DNA of 64,000 nt, taken from NCBI GenBank assembly GCA_021740845.1, contig JAIOYZ010000001.1, positions 62,001 through 126,000 on the forward strand, written 5' to 3'. Positions 63,501 through 64,000 of the stretch are shown here, piece by piece. Position 1 is the stretch's first letter. Every line of letters starts with the position of its first letter. Source of the DNA: Bacteroidia bacterium (GTDB lineage: Bacteria > Bacteroidota > Bacteroidia > UKL13-3). The notes below the pieces were generated by a model. The model made no database searches. It saw only the letters and a program-made list of their open reading frames with translations, and had not been told where the DNA came from. The translations under genes were made by a program, and so were the position numbers.

Positions 63501-63693
63501 AATAGAATACCACAAAGACCGAGTGATTCTTTACTTCAGGAAAATGCGCGCAGGCTCGTATAATTTTACTTTTAGTCTTGAACCAAGATTTGAAGGAGAG
63601 TTTACCTTATTGCCTGTTCAAGTAGAAAATATGTATGATCCAGAAGTGAAGGGGAATAACTCCTCTAAACAGGTTCGGGTAGGAGGGAAATAA
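57553..63693 (+). CDS. Alpha-2-macroglobulin family protein with inserted TonB-plug-like domains
   Basis: 2046 residues; signal peptide to about 19 (FCASLFVALQLNAQ). Early macroglobulin (MG) domains (HGYFIVNQPKYHSGDSVKLK at about 188), two CarboxypepD_reg-like domains at about 1086-1165 and 1212-1295, a TonB-plug-like segment at about 1313-1400 (GGTPNFRGARADGTAYYIDG), then the A2M domain from about 1420 (FWVPNLVTNKFGEAHVSITF) and a thioester motif GCVEQTT with Cys1626 and Gln1629. Bacterial A2Ms trap proteases at the inner membrane or periplasm; thioester presence marks the protease-trapping type. The carboxypeptidase-like/plug block lies where the bait region normally would be. Four in-frame palindrome copies occur at 59707, 60131, 60368 and 62166. 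Confidence 0.88.
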   Translation: MNRLLLFCASLFVALQLNAQQFDFAPQQTYTYVYRLDSAQASFAFKKNVFDTPWFFNNKVDSFLQVSPRLEPGVYILARYVEPHLGYQILTVPLGKIQVNAFNGIVQVRLFDSSYNHLPNVSFWVNQKLMELDTLCDCYNLDRKSKVRDFFIKKDQSIMLGKIEGDYKTYPTPPPVSYGGTPAISHGYFIVNQPKYHSGDSVKLKAYILNGNGVPFTKPLKLFLIPGYQPYKKVFMGYVKPETKGAYVHQFKLADTLKIDRNYTLHFEEKNGASLMSCNFNIEDYKLRNSTYSAEIEKAKVYKGEKIKFRLNAKDANDLPLTDARVRLRIKMLSFHNFTGKILFVPHIWREKMYETFVEMDISNATEIIIPSNALPALDMQLRAEISFSNAAGELQKREINFEVTQQSDYYSFTYEEGTLQALFISNGEMPKVKAILKGYLYNELIRLDTIQLPSTHFIDPNCEKYQLLDSLGKEIQWLFLPHMPQPIFVEGKRTHDSIFISAYNPGNFPFYFRIYRDDKLILVGKDRNFNYRKVDTSGTSYNIIYTYIYRGVSTMQESVYTFKERELNVKTNLPLEIYPGQTLAVDIKVLNSNRSPQANVNLTAFGINSQFEGMYTPSLPYFGEEKDRILLNERTRLDVWPFPNQYLAINYISYTTLLKAGIVRIGDYRLRYPNEILFVAKKKLPRAQSEFTPFVVANGKRVEVNYMEIDGKPNYVKGLNQPNYSFWISAGKHEIKLRTKSSLYTIPNLVFTDSFKYILSFDTLCLPAGITKQAMSSQLSFSKEEMEKIKSHLFMFLPKNFGLTYKDVYLVQDQKISGFLYPITQHYSNEKRENEFAYGLFSHDSISFIVNGSLFHKVRFEPNSRYVYFRERIIREEIDSIELPYDFAFFKINDESFRTLYDTALRVIIPEPEVHDWGAAAKEKEKSTVDELCYFNFRFEPKQSENELRSDVYFTGLRDVGVRNFILINQQDELQSIMNPAYTLGQTELNLLLQHGTYDIYFTGENNRLGKILNQEIKPDGMLLIRLDSTDFVNSCQELEVLIPKAKRLQEIYHMRESMLVNYRPEDYVEVREKTSFQLSASDEKPPILSGFVFDKYGTALNEVIITLEQSGKVKGISFSDVTGGFLIKDLEPGNYQLRLTRYGSCVTIIQHVPLQRNKVHNLSIRLQECGFGSDGGNPAPTVYFGKSKISKSDYIKYSDTKEPLEKGTGMIKGKIVDANTKRALDYVSISIKKNGVNISSSLTDDEGEFVIKNLASGEYDLHASFVGYKNVIISQIQVNKDEIRFVNFSMEVSNNQNLQEVVVSYKRSLVDPGGVRGSTTSHKEVMALGTRSVNSIAGTSLGVESRSGGTPNFRGARADGTAYYIDGVRVNATATNTPMNAISNIEVVTLGVNQAFKEEQKSRLFAMANNQEVKENRDNFRDYAFWVPNLVTNKFGEAHVSITFPDNITRWRNFIMAMDEGLNTKVYTHDIKAYKPLSASLYIPSFALKGDKIFIKGKLANYTGEEFEITSAFQMKDSLLQEKTHLLKQGLVEKTLVQTENLDTLILSYKLNTKLNYADGEKYLLPVLPNGIEQNIITYYSLDKDTVFNFSTEAEGKYTLSLSNNYTQLIRDEIQRLKDYHYGCVEQTTSKLNALLVEKSLCKLLGDSFQNEELIKICIKRLEVMQQSNGAYGWFSRSGAEVWLTHYVLTTLFDARKMGYRSHAYSNGIAYLNKHNGEFNQSDKIKALQLLFAERIDVDYTGILSKIEETNLNFYDRLLITYVKQQMDLPHFSGFLFEGIQKDAEGGIYWNTPTLNIYQNRANAGLMAYEVLKRDQADSSILAGIRKYYFNEKTFGMGVYRNTLESAKVLQTMAKDIALSEKGTLFTRVKLNGKDLGTQFPMKLNLSNGTSYSVEKTGAKGRMFVNQKVFVEQPKQDTLLFKINSYFTQDNHQVDTLQTNYQINYVVNVYSLKNQEYVMVQIPIPATCNYLNKLNRFNADEIEYHKDRVILYFRKMRAGSYNFTFSLEPRFEGEFTLLPVQVENMYDPEVKGNNSSKQVRVGGK
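59707..62175. repeat. Four in-frame palindromes inside the alpha-2-macroglobulin gene
   Basis: GGTTTGAACC at 59707-59716 (reads GLN), 60131-60140 (RFEP), 60368-60377 (RFEP) and GGTTCAAACC at 62166-62175 (VQTE). Three carry the full TTCGGTTTGAACCAAA 16-mer. Confidence 0.9.
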
Positions 63694-63746
63694 GGTTGTG
63701 ATTAGTTGATAATTTTAAGGTCATCATTCCAAATTTATTGAATTGC

Positions 63747-64000
63747 CTATTCGTAATTAGGATAAATTTTATTCTCTTTCACCTTACTTTTTACCTTACC
63801 GGTATTTGCATCAATTATCAATTTCACCGATTTAACTTTGGTGCAGCCATTGGTATGCTTGCAATCTCCTTTTCTGGTATACGAATATTTTATGGATTGA
63901 ACCATCCATTCGGAAGTGGTTTCATTTAGTTTAACAAAGGGTTTATTGTCTCCATTTTCCCAATAAGCACCGTGCTTTTTAGCAATTTTTATTACGTCAT
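63747..64000 (-). CDS. 3' part of an unknown gene (runs off the right edge)
   Basis: 83 C-terminal codons visible, ending in TAG at 63747-63749; the gene starts beyond 64000. Sequence DVIKIAKKHGAYWENGDNKP, later KGDCKHTNGCTKVKSVKLII and DANTGKVKSKVKENKIYPNY, a small alpha/beta protein with two Cys (or a PepSY-like module). Convergent with the alpha-2-macroglobulin gene, 53 bases apart. No family assigned. The plus-strand frame across the same bases is a shadow. Confidence 0.7.
   Translation of the reverse strand, partial: DVIKIAKKHGAYWENGDNKPFVKLNETTSEWMVQSIKYSYTRKGDCKHTNGCTKVKSVKLIIDANTGKVKSKVKENKIYPNYE

Noticed and set aside
63738-63929. 63-codon plus-strand frame at the right edge
   Set aside because: Antisense shadow of the minus-strand partial gene ending at 63747.

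Overview
The window reads as chromosomal DNA of a member of the Bacteroidota, AT-rich (by eye roughly one third G+C). Supporting signs are a TonB-dependent receptor followed by a DUF4249-type lipoprotein, two proteins with type IX secretion (T9SS) C-terminal sorting domains, many lipobox proteins, a WG-repeat lipoprotein, a bacterial alpha-2-macroglobulin carrying TonB-plug-like sequence, almost no Shine-Dalgarno sequences, and one good TTTG/TAnnTTTG-type promoter. No rRNA, tRNA, CRISPR array, insertion sequence or prophage was found. The order within the phylum cannot be fixed from the sequence.

Layout. 0.4-2.3 kb: a Crp/Fnr regulator, an NAD(P)-binding reductase and a SnoaL-like lipoprotein, followed by decayed DNA. 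3.1-5.7 kb (minus strand): a membrane protein, a HipA-like kinase/DUF3037 pair and a Tudor-like-domain protein. 5.8-12.5 kb: dcd, a TonB receptor with its lipoprotein, a YdeI-like protein and a secreted CocE/NonD hydrolase. 12.5-20.9 kb: four consecutive minus-strand genes for exported beta-rich proteins behind one promoter. 21-48 kb: an accessory stretch, all on the minus strand, of mostly single-gene units. It holds an epimerase, a three-gene operon (K+ channel-like protein, bestrophin, LCIB-type carbonic anhydrase-like protein), two toxin-antitoxin pairs, a GNAT, DUF4932 and S41 peptidase-like proteins, a DUF4253 protein, a propeller protein, a T9SS cargo, a PAS-PAS histidine kinase with a single-domain response regulator, a WG-repeat lipoprotein and a serine hydrolase. 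48-55 kb: rfaE1-like kinase, aminotransferase, a CsgG/TolB-like secreted protein and clpB. 55-64 kb: another T9SS cargo, a 2046-residue alpha-2-macroglobulin fusion, and the 3' part of one more gene at the right edge.

Two observations stand out. First, the tightly packed operon at 22.5-24.9 kb puts a bestrophin-family channel, a K+-channel-like protein and an LCIB/C-type carbonic anhydrase-like protein together. LCIB and bestrophins are known as separate parts of the algal CO2-concentrating mechanism, so a bacterial inorganic-carbon or bicarbonate/pH module is a reasonable inference. Second, the 10-bp palindrome GGTT(TG/CA/CG)AACC occurs about 31 times by manual count. Twelve copies share the 16-mer TTCGGTTTGAACCAAA. 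It lies in most intergenic gaps from 21 to 57 kb, never between genes of one operon, sometimes as inverted pairs (three of them identical over 50 bp), and in frame inside a few genes. It behaves like a genome-wide signal sequence (uptake-like, regulator or architectural site) rather than chance.

Other repeats include low-complexity tracts that nearly all have a 7-bp period with different words, a tandem repeat of about 190 bp built from palindromes after clpB, and duplicated promoter/noncoding modules at 27.8-34.2 kb that mark recombination between neighbouring accessory genes.
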